A stretch of 64,000 nucleotides of DNA from Dactylorhiza incarnata (GCA_033032865.1 JAWHQI010000272.1:1736001-1800000); one strand, 5' to 3'. Positions 1-10,975 are shown, numbered from the stretch's first letter. Numbers and translations are program-made. The notes: generated by a model not told the origin, from the letters alone.

Positions 1-83
1 TTAGTCCTAGAGTAACTTAGAAAACTTTAGGAATAGGAAGAAATAATTTCTCAAGGAAAACCCAGAATCTGTCAAATAAAGTC

Positions 84-245
84 ACGTCGACTTCGAATCG
101 ACGCACCGTCGATAACTCAGTTCAATAAATGAAATCGACGCATGCATCGACTCCAATCGACGCATACGTTGATAGGAAACCCTATCATCCAAAACCAGAC
201 TATATTGACGCTCACGTCGAATTCCATTCGACGTAACGTCGACTT
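84..245. repeat. Cluster of GTCGA/TCGAC motifs in the post-pol region of SIRE-A
   Basis: About ten hexamers of the CGTCGA / TCGACG type occur here in both orientations and irregular spacing, often as short inverted pairs such as CGTCGACTTCGAATCGACG. The same motif fills U3 of this family's LTR (2421-2654) and the coding linker of the sister copy (59243-59449). Occasional ATCGACT and GTTGATA variants look like C-to-T decay. Confidence 0.85.
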
Positions 246-442
246 TATGAAAATGAGCGGCAATACTAAAATATTTTCGGTCACATCCACTGTTGTACCG
301 AATAAGCCTCGAATTGTGCCTCGTTTCGACGTTTCACCTGACTTAAATAGACTCTTCAGTTAGAAACCTTCACGACCTCTGCATCTTTCATCCTTCTTGC
401 TCCTCAGTCCAACCATTCCTTCCTCTCTATCACTGACCTAAA

Positions 443-772
443 ATGGCTCCTAAGACCAACTCTGGCTTTGACATTGACCTCGAATCTTTCCAAGCCGCCG
501 CAGAAAATTACAAGAGCATCAATGCTCTATTTACTGAAGCTGGGTTAGACAAGCTCATCTCCACAAGATGCAAGCTCCTGGAGACAGAACTCACAGAGCT
601 CATGACTCATGTTCAGATTCTGAACAAGGAGAAATCCAAGGAACAATCCATGAGACACCTGTCTCAATTTCTGCATAACACATTAGGATCACCTTTGATC
701 TACCAACAGGTACAATCAAATATTATCCTTGTTCAAATAGGGAAAGCAAATCATTTTCTAAAGAATAACTAA
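443..772 (+). CDS. Small ORF upstream of the Sirevirus extra ORF, 109 aa
   Basis: The frame starts MAPKTNSGFDIDLESFQ and is helical and charged, without a domain I recognise. It lies 28 bp upstream of the long extra ORF (801-2030). The DNA from 710 (CAG/GT) to 789 (ATCAG/G) looks like an 80-bp intron, so this could be the first exon of the downstream protein. However, joining at these sites leaves the frame off by one base, so either a small indel has occurred or the reading is wrong. It precedes the 3' LTR, where some Sireviruses carry an env-like gene, but no signal peptide or membrane segment is visible. Function unknown. Confidence 0.5.
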   Translation: MAPKTNSGFDIDLESFQAAAENYKSINALFTEAGLDKLISTRCKLLETELTELMTHVQILNKEKSKEQSMRHLSQFLHNTLGSPLIYQQVQSNIILVQIGKANHFLKNN

Positions 773-800
773 AATAATTCCCCTATCAGGTGATGAACCT

Positions 801-2030
801 ATGGAACTTACCCCTGATGAAATAAAGAATTTGTTAATCACCATGAAGTTCTCCAAAGATAGACCAATCCACCTGAAGAAAATAAACTTCTCTGACGAGT
901 ATAGACTGTTGGCAGACATAGTAGGGAAAATATTACTATGTAAGATCTCTGCTCATGATGCAGTGCCCAAGCAGCAACTGAACATCATGGGGTACCTTGT
1001 GCTGAAGAAGGTAGACTGGGCAAACTGCCTGCTGAAAATGATAGGCTTTAAATACTCTCACAAAGAGAATGCCTACATGAGAATTATGAGCCAAGTACTC
1101 TTCCACTCCTTCCCTGACCAATGTAGGTCAAAAGGAATCCCCATTCCACCTGGCAAGAGGATGTCCATAGCTCTCTTTTCAAAATGGACCAGGCAAATTC
1201 CCAAGCCTGGTGCCATTCCTAAAAGGACTCCATCTCCTCCCAACTCTCCTGCTCATCCATCATCACCTCTTCCTCCTCCTCATACAGACATCTCCTCTGT
1301 ACCACCATTATCCACACCTTCACAAATACCAACTCAGTCACCTGTTCAATCCTCTTCTATTCCTCCACCTCCTCCATCAAATACACCTCCTCAACACACT
1401 ACAGTCCCCTCTCCACCTTTTACACATTCACCTCCACCATTATTTCCTCCTCCATCACCACATTCTGAACCATCTCCATCCACTGAGAACCTCATCACTC
1501 AATGCATCCAATCCACAGCCCAAAGATTCCAAGCAATGCTGGATGGGCACTACTCCAAGATTCATTCCTCCATCTTACACATGCAGACCCAAATAGATGG
1601 GGTCAGTGCCTCTGTGCAAAGCCTGAAGACCTCTATCTCTTCTTCTAAAGTCACCAGATCTTTCTTAACCTCCTTGGCCAAGAAGATCAAGAAGGGGGAG
1701 AAGTTAGATGAAGAACAGCTCTCCAGTCATAAATCTCTCTCTCACAAGTCTCTTCATACCTCAAAAACTGATAGTCTTGCACTGCTCAAGACCATTGGGA
1801 ATGAAGTAGTACCAGAGCTACATACTGAAGATCAGACATCAGATGAACTGATTATAGCAAGAGAAGCTACACAACAAGTGGATCTATTACAAGGGGAGGC
1901 AAGTAGAGCAGAGAATGGAGCTGAAGAGGAAGCTGAAGCTCAGGGGGAGTCAGATGTTGTTATACCTGAAAATGGAGATAAGAAAGAAACTGAAAAAGAA
2001 GTAGAAGGCTCAAAAGAAGTTCCATCCTAG
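801..2030 (+). CDS. Sirevirus extra ORF after pol, 409 aa, proline-rich (function unknown)
   Basis: An uninterrupted frame of 409 codons ends at the first of several polypurine tracts. The N-terminal ~130 residues look globular, with motifs such as GYLVLKKVDWANCLLKMIGF. About residues 138-228 form a low-complexity Pro/Ser stretch with PPPP runs, followed by a helical QAMLDGHYSKIHSSI segment, a Lys-rich stretch (SLAKKIKKGEK) and a Glu-rich acidic tail. There is no signal peptide or transmembrane helix, so although it occupies the 'env-like' position, an envelope role is not supported by what can be seen. It may begin further upstream if 443-772 is an exon. An out-of-frame proline-region shadow at 1210-1596 was ignored. 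Confidence 0.6.
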   Translation: MELTPDEIKNLLITMKFSKDRPIHLKKINFSDEYRLLADIVGKILLCKISAHDAVPKQQLNIMGYLVLKKVDWANCLLKMIGFKYSHKENAYMRIMSQVLFHSFPDQCRSKGIPIPPGKRMSIALFSKWTRQIPKPGAIPKRTPSPPNSPAHPSSPLPPPHTDISSVPPLSTPSQIPTQSPVQSSSIPPPPPSNTPPQHTTVPSPPFTHSPPPLFPPPSPHSEPSPSTENLITQCIQSTAQRFQAMLDGHYSKIHSSILHMQTQIDGVSASVQSLKTSISSSKVTRSFLTSLAKKIKKGEKLDEEQLSSHKSLSHKSLHTSKTDSLALLKTIGNEVVPELHTEDQTSDELIIAREATQQVDLLQGEASRAENGAEEEAEAQGESDVVIPENGDKKETEKEVEGSKEVPS

Positions 2031-2320
2031 GGGGAGCAACCTGCTGTAACTCAGGGGGAGTTGAGTGAACTACCTGCTATTGAGAAGGGGCAATCCACCT
2101 CTCCAAAAACAGTAGTATTTACTAGGAAAAGAAAAACTCCCCCTACCCCTCCTGAATGATGTGTTGAACAATATTGATGCAATCTATATTTCTCTTCTCC
2201 ATGCTTAAATTATGAAGTCTTTTTATATGATTCTGATTGCTTAGCATATTTCCTCTCTATATAAATGCTTTGCTTTGTTGATTAAAAGACTGATACAATT
2301 TCTCTCTATGTAGTGTTAAG

Positions 2321-2336
2321 ACAAATAGGGGGAGAT
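2321..2336 (+). promoter_or_regulatory. Polypurine tract of SIRE-A
   Basis: ACAAATAGGGGGAGAT directly precedes the LTR start TGTTGGGG and should prime plus-strand synthesis. Further copies of the core AGGGGGAG lie upstream at about 1942-1949 (inside the ORF), 2029-2036 and 2053-2060. Multiple polypurine tracts before the 3' LTR are a described feature of Sireviruses. Confidence 0.8.
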
Positions 2337-3678
2337 TGTTGGGGAAATGATTTATCTTAAAAAATCCTAGAATTAAGAAGAATATAAATTCTAAGTATAA
2401 AAAATTAGGCTAAGTAAATATGCGTCGAATAGTATTCGACGCAACGTCGAAATATAGTCGACGTTTCTCTCAGGAAGAGTCGAAGTAACTCTTAGAAGAA
2501 CTCGACGTAATCCTAGTCGATGTACCTCTGACTTCCAGTCGACGCATGTGATAAAGTCGACGCATCCTAGTCGACGCACCTTCCTTATTCTCCTCTCGAT
2601 GTCCAGCCAGGATGAAATCGACGTTTACATCGAATAGTAATCGACGCACGTCGATATCTATAAGTAATTCAAAAACACGCCAAATCTCTTTCCTTCTTTA
2701 TGTAGATCTGATTTTTATGGAATAATATTATTCTTTTATCGCCGTTCTGAATCAGCCTTTCCTTCTATTTGATTCTTGGCTTATTTGATTCAGATTATTA
2801 TGGATATTATTTGAAATCAGACTGAATTCTTTTCCTTCAACAGAAATATTAATTATGGAAACTCTTACCTCTTTCTAATTCTTTGTCTGCTAATTGATTA
2901 TTCTCCTTTAGCATTATATTTCAAATAGAGCTATAAATAAGAAGGGGGTCGGCAAAGAATAACAACTAATGATCCACTTCATCCATTTTGAAATAAAGGA
3001 AGAGCTCCCAAGTGAAGAGTGAGAAAGTTGAGAAAAGAAATAGTGTGCTGCAGCAAAAGAAAAAGCTTTCATCTTCTCCTTCTTCTGAAGTCATTCTGCT
3101 GCAAATTCTGAAAGCTCTCATAAAAGAGAGAAAAACTTACAATCTCCTTCTCACTATAGAAGAGAGATCCAATTCACTATACTTGTGCTTCTAATCTTCT
3201 TGCTAGGAAGAAGATTCCTTCTTACATATATTGTTTCTTGTTCTTCTACTTATTCTACTTCTTCTTTTCTTTCTTACTTCATTTTCAAACTGTGTAAAAG
3301 AGTTTTTAGAATTTCTCTTCAATAAATTCAGTTGTAGTGGCTCTAAGAGTCTCCTTATCAAAAGACTCAGTCTGGTTCTAAGAGTCTCCTTATCAAAAGA
3401 CTCAGTGCAAGTTAGTGAATTCCTACCAAGGGGGTAGAAGAGTGGACTACCCAAAGTTTGGGGAACCACTATATTTTCTTGTGTTGTGCTGTGATTTTCT
3501 TGTTGTCATTGTTCTTCTTTACTTGCTTAATTCTTGTTGGTGTGTGGGAAGTTTAAATCTGTGATCATTACACATATATATATATAATTATTAACTTTGC
3601 ACAAAAATATTTTTAAATCTCTATTCACCCCCCCCCCCCCCTCTAGAGAATTCTAGTGAGGTCAACTGTGCACTTTCA
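2337..3678 (+). repeat. 3' LTR of SIRE-A (1342 bp)
   Basis: The LTR begins TGTTGGGGAAATG and ends GTGCACTTTCA. U3 carries the GTCGA motif array at 2421-2654. A TATA box (TATAAATAAG) lies near 2932. Two copies of a ~35-bp repeat (GGTTCTAAGAGTCTCC...) occur at 3340-3410, against three in the sister LTR. A poly-C tract at 3629-3642 precedes CTCTAG near the end of U5. It aligns over its whole length with 56148-57499, with scattered differences. Confidence 0.93.
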
Positions 3679-3679
3679 C

Positions 3680-5515
3680 TATGGCTCCCGTTAGTTAAAG
3701 GTACATGAGAGGAACTACCTGGTCCATGATTTGGAGCTAGCGGCTGTGGTATTTGCACTTAAACTTTGGAGGCACTACTTGTATGGCATGAAGATCGACA
3801 TCTTTACGGACCACAAAAGCCTCAAGTACCTGCTTGATCAGAAGGAGTTGAATATGCTACAAAGAAGGTGGATGGAGTTCTTTGGGGACTACACCTTCGA
3901 TATTCGATTCACTCCTGGGAAAGGAAATGTGGTTGAGGATGCGTTGAGTCGTCAGGCTCCTGCACAGGCAAACTGGATTTTGATGCATGATGAGCGTCTA
4001 ATCCAGGAGCTCGAAGCCTTGGAGATCATTTGTGTCGATAGAAGAGCGTCTCCATCAGCATGTTTTAACTGGACGGAGCTTCAATACGACCATGTCGACC
4101 GAGTTCGATAAGCTTTGGAGCTGGATTCGAGCATGAAGCGCTATAAAGCGGAGACCGTGGGTGGGTCAAACACCGATTCCTCCTTCGAAGATGATCTTAT
4201 GTGGAAAAATGGCAGATTGTGCGTCCCAAATGTTGGTACGTTGCGGGCGGAATTAATGTACGAGGCTCACTTTACCAAGTACTCGATCCACCCTGGGAGC
4301 ACAAAGATGTACATGGATATGAAGAAGCTCTTTTGGTGGCCAGGAATGAAGAAAGACATTGCACTCTACGTGGCCAAGTGTCACACATGCGCGTTGGTGA
4401 AGGCTGAATGTCAAATACCTGGTGGGTTTCTAAAGTCTTTGTCGATTCCAGAATGGAAGTTCGACGATATTTCGTTGGATTTCGTGCATGGATTGCCGAG
4501 ATCACAACATGGAAACGATGCCATCTGGGTGATCGTAGATCGATTGACGAAAGTTTCGCACTTTATTCTGAACCGGAAGGATGATTCTGTAGAAAAGCTA
4601 GTGAAGCTCTATGTTGATAATATCGTACGGTTGCACGGGGTTCCCCGTAGCATCGTGAGCGATCGTGATGGACGGTTTACATCGAACGACTGGAGGCTGA
4701 CTCATCAATTATTGGGTGCCAAGCTAAAATTTAGCACGGCCTTCCACCCGCAAACAGATGGACGGACCGAAAGGACCAATAGGATGATTGAAGACATGCT
4801 AAGGATGTGCGCCCTGGACTTCAGAAAGAAATGGGAAGATCATCTCTATATGATTGAGTTTGCCTACAACAACAGCTACCAAGCAAGTATAAAGATGGCA
4901 CCTTTCGGGGCTCTTTATGGTAGGAAATGTCGTACACCGTTGGCTTAGGCTGAAATGGGCGACACGAAGTTGTTGAAACGCACGGACGTGGATGAAGCAA
5001 ATACATCAATCCGGGCAATACGAGAGCGGTTACCATTGCCTAGGATAGGCAGGCAAAGTATTACAATGCAATCACCGGAACGTCGAGTTCGTCGTTGTTG
5101 ATTGGGTTTACCTAAAGATCAAACCGTTCAAAGGAGTATCGAGGATTCGACGCTTGAAAAAGCTAAGTCCGACGTACTTAGGACCGTTGGAGATCTTGGA
5201 GCGCATTGGTGAAGCTTCCTACCGGCTTGCTCTATCTTCGGAGCTGAGTGGGCTGCATGATGTATTTCATATCTCTGTGTTGAGGAAGGCTGTCAAAGAG
5301 CCTAGTCTTGTTATTGCGGTCAACGAAGTGTAGGTAGACGGTGGGCTAGCGACGAAAGTCAAGCCCATTTGCATAGAAGAAATCGAAGTGAAGTAGTTAC
5401 GGAACAAATCCATTCGGATGGTAAAGGTCCGTTGGAATAAATCCATTGCGGGAGAGAGGAACTCTCTTGGGAAAGGGAGCAAACGATGCTTGCGGAGTAC
5501 CCCGAGATATTTCTC
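3680..5515 (+). pseudogene. Tekay pol fragment: RNase H - integrase - chromodomain-like C-terminus
   Basis: The reading frame opens in RNase H ([39 protein letters not shown]). It continues into the integrase zinc finger (YEAHFTKYSIHPGSTKMY ... KCHTCALVKAEC), the catalytic core (DFVHGLPRS; SDRDGRF; the E in DGRTERTN) and the GPFEIL / SGLHDVFHISVLR segment with a chromodomain-like end at about 5510. In-frame stops at 3692-3694, 4109-4111 and 4946-4948 replace Gln, Gln and Trp codons when compared with Tekay-B (47630-49466); frameshifts follow after ~5030. The first part of pol is absent because SIRE-A inserted here. Non-functional. Confidence 0.92.
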
Positions 5516-5576
5516 TCAGGTAATTTATCCTTTAAATTGGCTGTGGTTGTTTTCGTAATTTCGGGACGAAATTATT

Positions 5577-5592
5577 TTAAGGGGGGTGGTGT
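5577..5592 (+). promoter_or_regulatory. Polypurine tract of Tekay-A
   Basis: TTAAGGGGGGTGGTGT precedes the LTR start, 8 bp downstream of the GGGACGAAATT box. The same arrangement occurs in Tekay-B (49520-49553). Confidence 0.8.
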
Positions 5593-7577
5593 TGTAACAC
5601 CCCAAAACATCCTGTGATGCGAGCAGCCAAATTTTAAAGGTTTAGCCGAATTTGTCGAAGGGAATCAGACAATTCGTCGAATGAGATAAGGCTTTCGACG
5701 AATTCGTCGAACGCTATAAACTTTCGACGAATTCGTCGAACAGAAATAAGGCTTCTGACGAATTCGTCGAACGCAGGCAGCCGTTCGTCGAACGCAGTCA
5801 GCCGTTCATCGAACGCAGTCAGCCGTTCGTCGAACGCAGGTTTATCAGCCATTCGTCGAACACATGCAGCCGTTTGTCGAACGCAGGCAGCCATTCGTCG
5901 AACGTAATCAGCCGTTCGTCGAACGCAGGTTTATTAGCCGTTCGCCGAACGCAGCATTTCAGTCGTTCTCCGAACGCAGTTTTTTTAGCCATTCGTCGAA
6001 CGCAAGTTTATAGCTGTTCGCCAAACGCAGCTTTATAACATTCGTCGAATGAAGCTTTATTTCCATTCGTCGAACGCAGTCTTAAAGCTGTTCGTCGAAC
6101 GCAGTTACAGTATGGCTATTTGCGAATTAACAGACCCGTGACTTCTTGATCATAGCCGTCAGATCCAGGGCTTTAAATCCAAGGGCTGGAATTTACTTCT
6201 GGGTTATCTTAGGGTTTGTCCAGAGGGGTATATATATCCTTTTTATCTTGTAAACTTTATCTTCTTCAAGCGTGAAAAAGACAGAAGACGAGGAAGAACA
6301 ACGACAGCGAGGAAGAAGATCGAGGCTTCTTCTACCATTGTTGGAACTTCGGAGCTCCGAATCGCGAGCCATTTTCAGATCTGGAAAGACCAGCCCGTTG
6401 CGGTTCTTTCTATCCGAGTGAAATCTCAGATCTATGGCGAAGAAGAAAGCTCCAAGGGTAACGATCCTTCCTCCCGGTCTTAGGACGTGTTTTGTCCTCT
6501 CATTCCTTTTTCTATGCTTGCATGAGGAATCCCTTTCACCAAATGGGTGAAGTGTAGGATTTTCTCTAGTTCTTCGGAACTCCGGGTCGATTGTGTCCGT
6601 CCCCGGCGTATTGCATTTAGAAATCCGGTAGTCGTGCGGATTTAGACATTTTGTGTGAAGCCTATTCGTGGCCGTGAGCCCGGATCGGTGATGCTTGGAT
6701 TGCGACGTTGCATTTAGGTTAAGCCTAGAATGCGTTCCGGAGAATGTCTCTGTGGGATCTTCTATTGTGTTGCGGGACTTGAGTTTTAGGTGCCTTTTGA
6801 GAGCCTAATGGAAGCCCCTTGCTTGGGTGGTTGAATGCACACCTTCACCACTAGATTTGAAGAGGAGTGGTCTTGTACCTCCTTCTTGGTTGTTATTTGC
6901 GAAGTCTAAGTCCGCGTGAAAGGATTAGATGTGTAGCTTAATTATGTGGGCACTTGATGTGTTAACCCTTACAGGCCGAGGTGAAGTTGTACCCGCATCG
7001 TGCGATAGATCGCGATGGTTAGAGCACGGGCAAAGCTGAACCGAACCCGTTTCCATGCAGATCGGTGAGAGGTCCCTACCTCATGTAAGCCGTGTGATCA
7101 TGGGAGAGGTCGTGGAAGGTGTCTTACCTAGACCGACCAAAAGCTCTTTTTCCCCATCTAAGGCTATGTCCTTAGGGTGGAGCGTTTGTGATGAATTGAT
7201 GTTATGTTAGCCTCATGCGGTTGCTTAGGCGGTTGTGGGGAACCTTCGGGTGAACCCAACCAACATCATGTGCATACCTAGGTTCCCTTTTACTTGATGC
7301 TCAACCTAGAAGATTGATTGTGCTTGGAACCTCAGCTTGTGTAGTGTAGTTTGCACTTTCTTTATATTATTACATGTTATATGTACGGCTTGCTTGCAGG
7401 TTAGCGGTGACACGCCCCTGAGCCGACTAGATGGACGGGGGTGGGATCTTTACGTGGTTTGTGGTCAGCTCATAGCTGACCCTCATTTACCTCTTATTGG
7501 ATGTTGGTTGCAGGTGCAGGTGAGCCTAGCGGGAAATAGCGGGCGGTGGCCCTTTTGCTGTGTTGGCCCTCGAAGGC
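5593..7577 (+). repeat. 3' LTR of Tekay-A, first segment
   Basis: Starts TGTAACACCCC. U3 contains the TTCGTCGAA array (5646-6105), then a TATATATAT box at about 6227-6236 and a transcribed leader with GAAGAA-rich sequence. Sequence from 6836 on matches the Tekay LTR fragment at 30767-31801. It is cut at AAGGC (7573-7577), the target duplication of the inserted gag-only element; the LTR continues at 14096. Confidence 0.9.
5646..6105. repeat. TTCGTCGAA palindromic array in Tekay-A U3
   Basis: About twenty copies of TTCGTCGAAcgcag-type units are present, with 14-36 bp spacing. The first copies form perfect 18-bp palindromes, TTCGACGAATTCGTCGAA, near 5690-5740. Later units read GCCGTTCGTCGAACGCAG with variants (ATTCGTC, TTCGCCGAA, TTCATCGAA). 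The array ends about 120 bp upstream of the TATA box. Confidence 0.92.
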
Positions 7578-9239
7578 TGATGCGATGATTCGGCAAGTGC
7601 ACCGGTCGTGCAAGTAATAATAATGGGGAAAATCCCCGAGTGTCGGTCTCTTGAGGAACAAAGTAAGGTGGAGTTAGGTTTCGAGGAAGGACTTGAGATT
7701 GAAGTCCTTAAATCGGATGGAATGCGGGGGAGTTGGGTTGGCTTTTGGAAAATAAAATAAAAGCTATCAACTACTCCTATGCAATGCCGCTATGCAATGC
7801 TTCGCTTGGCGGGATGGAGACTAGGCAGGCCTTGAGCGTGCTGCGTCGCAAGGGCGGATGGACGAGTAGGCAAGCGGAATCGAACTGTGCAGGCCTTGAG
7901 CGCACTGCTTCGTTAGGCGGGATGGAATACGGGCCGCGATGCCACGCTTCGGTAGGCGGATGGGCGAGTAGGCTAACAGAATGAGGGTCGCAAGCACCTC
8001 TTCGACAAGCACGCCACTAGCAATTGCTAGTGCGGCACACGAACGTGACGGCGGAATGGAAATGGACGGCGGCGCACCTCAAGCAACTCAAATAGATAAA
8101 TTACACAGTCACATAGACATGAAATATATATGTAAATATAACTAATTCAAGTGCCACTTCATCATCATGATTAGATCTAGCTAAAAATACATCAAAAAGA
8201 GAAGAATAAGGCAAGAAATCGACCGAATCCGAAGTCTCGTTGTAGATTCACGGTTGGAATCGCCGGGTTGTCAATCCGCGTCCAAGCTCGGTCCGCAACT
8301 ACGTCCGGGGTGGAGAGAGCTGTCACAACTCTCCAATGGACCCGTCTTCTTCGTGTCACGATCCGGTAGAGGTTGCAAACTTCCTCTTGCTTGATGGCAA
8401 TGGCGGCTAGGTCTTCCTTTGAAGCTCTTGGATGAAGGAGGAGGCCGAGAGGAAACTCCGGCTCAAGATTGGCGTGAAGAACAAGCCCGGAGCACCTCCA
8501 GATGGTGGGCGGCGGTGGAGGGGCGAAACTGGCGCGGAACGGCGGAAGAACGGCGAAAAAATGCGGAAGATCTGACCTAAATCGCGAGCAGGTCGATTTA
8601 TAGGCGCTGGAATAAACAGTGCGCACGGTCAGTGGCGCACGACCAGTGGTCGTGCGCACTAGAATTCGGTGATCGTGCGCTCTGCCTGGATGGAACCTGC
8701 TAAGACAGAAATTATGAAATAACATGTTCGCACGACCAGTGGCGCACGACCGGTGGTCGTGCGCACTATCGTAGGTGGTCGTGCGCACTGATTGAAACAG
8801 AACTCAAGAAATTGATGATAAGCGCGCACGAACAGTGGCGCACGACCGGTGGTCGTGCGCACTAGCGTAGATGGTCGTGCGCACTGCACCAAACAGAACT
8901 CATAAAAAGGGTTAAGTGCACACGATCAGTGGCGCACGACCAGTGGTCGTGCGCAATAGAACCGGTGATCGTGCGCAGTGTTCCTGTGCAGAATTGCACC
9001 AGAAACACCTGCACGACACCTGTTCCAGCGTACGACACCAGTCTAGCCACTGAAAGTGGGACTTAACATCGCAAGAAAACTAATAACAAAGAAAGATACG
9101 AAATAACACCAAAATGGGCCTAGAAGTGCACATAGCAAGTGATAACAAATATAAGCTAAAACAAGGCTAAAGTGCAGTGGAATGACTAGATAAACGGCCC
9201 AGATGAGTCCATATATGTGTATATAATCGGGACTCATCA
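7578..9239 (-). repeat. LTR of gag-only element (3' LTR on the minus strand)
   Basis: 1662 bp. Read on the minus strand it starts TGATGAGTCCCG and ends ...CATCGCATCA. A palindromic GTGCGCACGACC array (8619-8980) is in U3, with a TATA box (TATAAATCG on the minus strand, about 8594-8602) just downstream of it. The minus-strand frames at 8192-8892 are LTR readings, not genes. Confidence 0.92.
8619..8980. repeat. GTGCGCAC/GACC-GGTC palindromic array, left LTR
   Basis: Four or five modules of GCGCACGACCnGTGGTCGTGCGC occur, each a near-perfect inverted repeat with a central CCGG or CCAGTGG, separated by short AT-richer stretches (ATTATGAAATAA, AACTCAAGAAATTGATG). The array directly precedes the minus-strand TATA box. 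Confidence 0.9.
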
Positions 9240-9252
9240 CACCCCCAGACTT
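9240..9252 (-). promoter_or_regulatory. Polypurine tract of gag-only element
   Basis: On the minus strand AAGTCTGGGGGTG abuts the 3' LTR start. The core AAGTCTGGGGG recurs on the minus strand at 9769-9779 and 10663-10673 inside the element. Confidence 0.8.
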
Positions 9253-10975
9253 ACCTGTTTGCGCGTCCCGAGCAAACAAATTCCATGCGAACGGGGAAAG
9301 AAAAGTAGATGGCTTAAAACTACAATACAGAGTACCATGCGAAGTCGCATGCTCACGTGCATAAGAAAAATAGTAGAAAAGATTTCTGACTATAAAAACA
9401 GTTTATATATTTCTAAAAGAGTAAAAGCATATTACAACTACTCAAAATGGTGAACTACGGTGAATCATTCGGTCACGCATATGGAGAAAGTAAACTAAAC
9501 GCTGAGATGAGCATTGCTCGAGATTGGGGTGCCGGATAAACTCCACCGAAATCCATCGGTGTCGGTGACCATAGGCTTGCCCGGTCACATTCTCTCCACG
9601 GCACTGGTTTGACTCAAATGCGTGAATCAATAGGACTTTAGGTTTTAAATGGGGCTTGGGTTTAGGTGAGGTATACAATGATAAAGACGATGGTTCAAAT
9701 ACTAAACCCAAATGAGCTAATGCAGGAAACTATCCTCATTCACCACACAAACACGCGGGTACACAACACCCCCAGACTTGGACTTAACAGCATGGGTGCG
9801 TGCACCGCCTACTCCCAAACATAAATCTATACATGAAGATTTTCAATTAAACACTCCTTCTCTTTCCTTTCTTTTTAACTTCTTTTCTTTTTCTCATTTT
9901 TTTTTCTTTTCTTATCATTTTCAGCAAATAAACAAAAGGACACATCCACATCTTCACAAACATATTACCACATCAACAACCCAACTCAAGAAAATAATAA
10001 ACAGCTAAAGCTCAGATTTGGGTGTGCGACTAGGATTGGCTTTTGGGCTTTGGTGAAATAAAAGTGGGGCTGAATCAAAGAACGGGTAGGCACAACTGGG
10101 CTAGCGAGGATATAGCGGTAGGGATAGGCACAAAGGCTCAACCGGGCCAAAATGATGGCCTATATCACATTCACACAATTGACTAACCGTATACCCATGC
10201 TTCAAGAATCGCTTGGGGCAAGTTCTAGCCACCGAGAAAGATTCTCCTTTCTCCCGACTCAAGCAATACGAATCTAGCGATCGTTTACACACATCCCTAT
10301 GCTACAGTTTGATTCACACCGGATTCACCATTTGAGTAGAGTAAACAACATTTACACTAATAGAGAAAAATATAAAACCATAGTATAAAAAGAGATCTAA
10401 CCTACACAAATTCCTACGCAACCGAGCACTCGACTAGGAGCACTACGGGAGTCAACATTTTACTCTGCTACATAGTCCTAAGCCATCACCTAGACTTTCC
10501 CAAATAAGCAGAAGAATTAAATTCACAACAGAGCAAGCAAACAGATGAGTACGCGCTCAAGTGGGTGCTGTGGTGTGCAAAGAAAATAAACAAAACATGT
10601 TAAATGAAATCTTCTAGCATGCAGTGCAATAGTGCATGTGAGCGGGTAAACAAAACTACTCTCCCCCAGACTTAAACTAAACAATCCACAAAATATATGA
10701 CATGAAAATCAGAAAAGGCTAGGGAAAGAGAGTACCCAGTGCTCAGAAATGAGCACACCAGAAGATTGGCGTGTAAGCTAAGACAAAACTGCAGCATCCG
10801 CCATCCAGAAAAAGATACTTGCAGGGGTCAGCTCCGCAAAAACAAAAGAAAAATGACAAACTAAAATAAACTACAGCTAACTAAACATGATTAGAAGAAA
10901 TAAAAATGCAGAAAAGAAAGATAACTACTGGGGTTATTGTCATCCCAGCACGACTTATTCTAAATTAAAACGGTT
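9253..10975 (-). other. 3' non-coding part of gag-only element
   Basis: No supported coding region was found. The stretch contains pyrimidine-rich and A-rich segments and two additional PPT-like cores (9769-9779, 10663-10673). It probably corresponds to untranslated sequence left after loss of pol. Confidence 0.6.

Larger units (their letters stand above)
1..3678 (+). mobile_element. SIRE-A: 3' part of a Sirevirus-type Ty1/copia element
   Basis: The stretch holds the post-pol region, two extra ORFs, several polypurine tracts and a complete 3' LTR (2337-3678). Gag-pol lies beyond the left window edge. The LTR is clearly the same family as the 5' LTR at 56148-57499, so two separate insertions of this family are in the window. 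The LTR end (CACTTTCA) abuts Tekay gypsy pol codons directly at 3679, so this copia inserted into a gypsy RNase H region; the right half of the target duplication would be CTATG (3679-3683). The assignment to Sirevirus rests on the extra ORF after pol, the repeated AGGGGGAG tracts and the gag-pol of the sister copy. Confidence 0.88.

Noticed and set aside
1210..1596. Plus-strand ORF of 128 codons rich in Leu and His
   Set aside because: It is the shifted frame of the Pro-rich part of the 801-2030 ORF.
801..2030. Envelope protein (env) annotation for the SIRE-A extra ORF
   Set aside because: Position fits, but no signal peptide, transmembrane helix or cleavage site is visible, so only 'extra ORF' is claimed.
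8192..8892. Minus-strand ORFs of up to 198 codons, repeated at 13044-13714
   Set aside because: They lie inside the two LTRs of the gag-only element and span the palindromic array; no domain is visible and both copies are LTR sequence.
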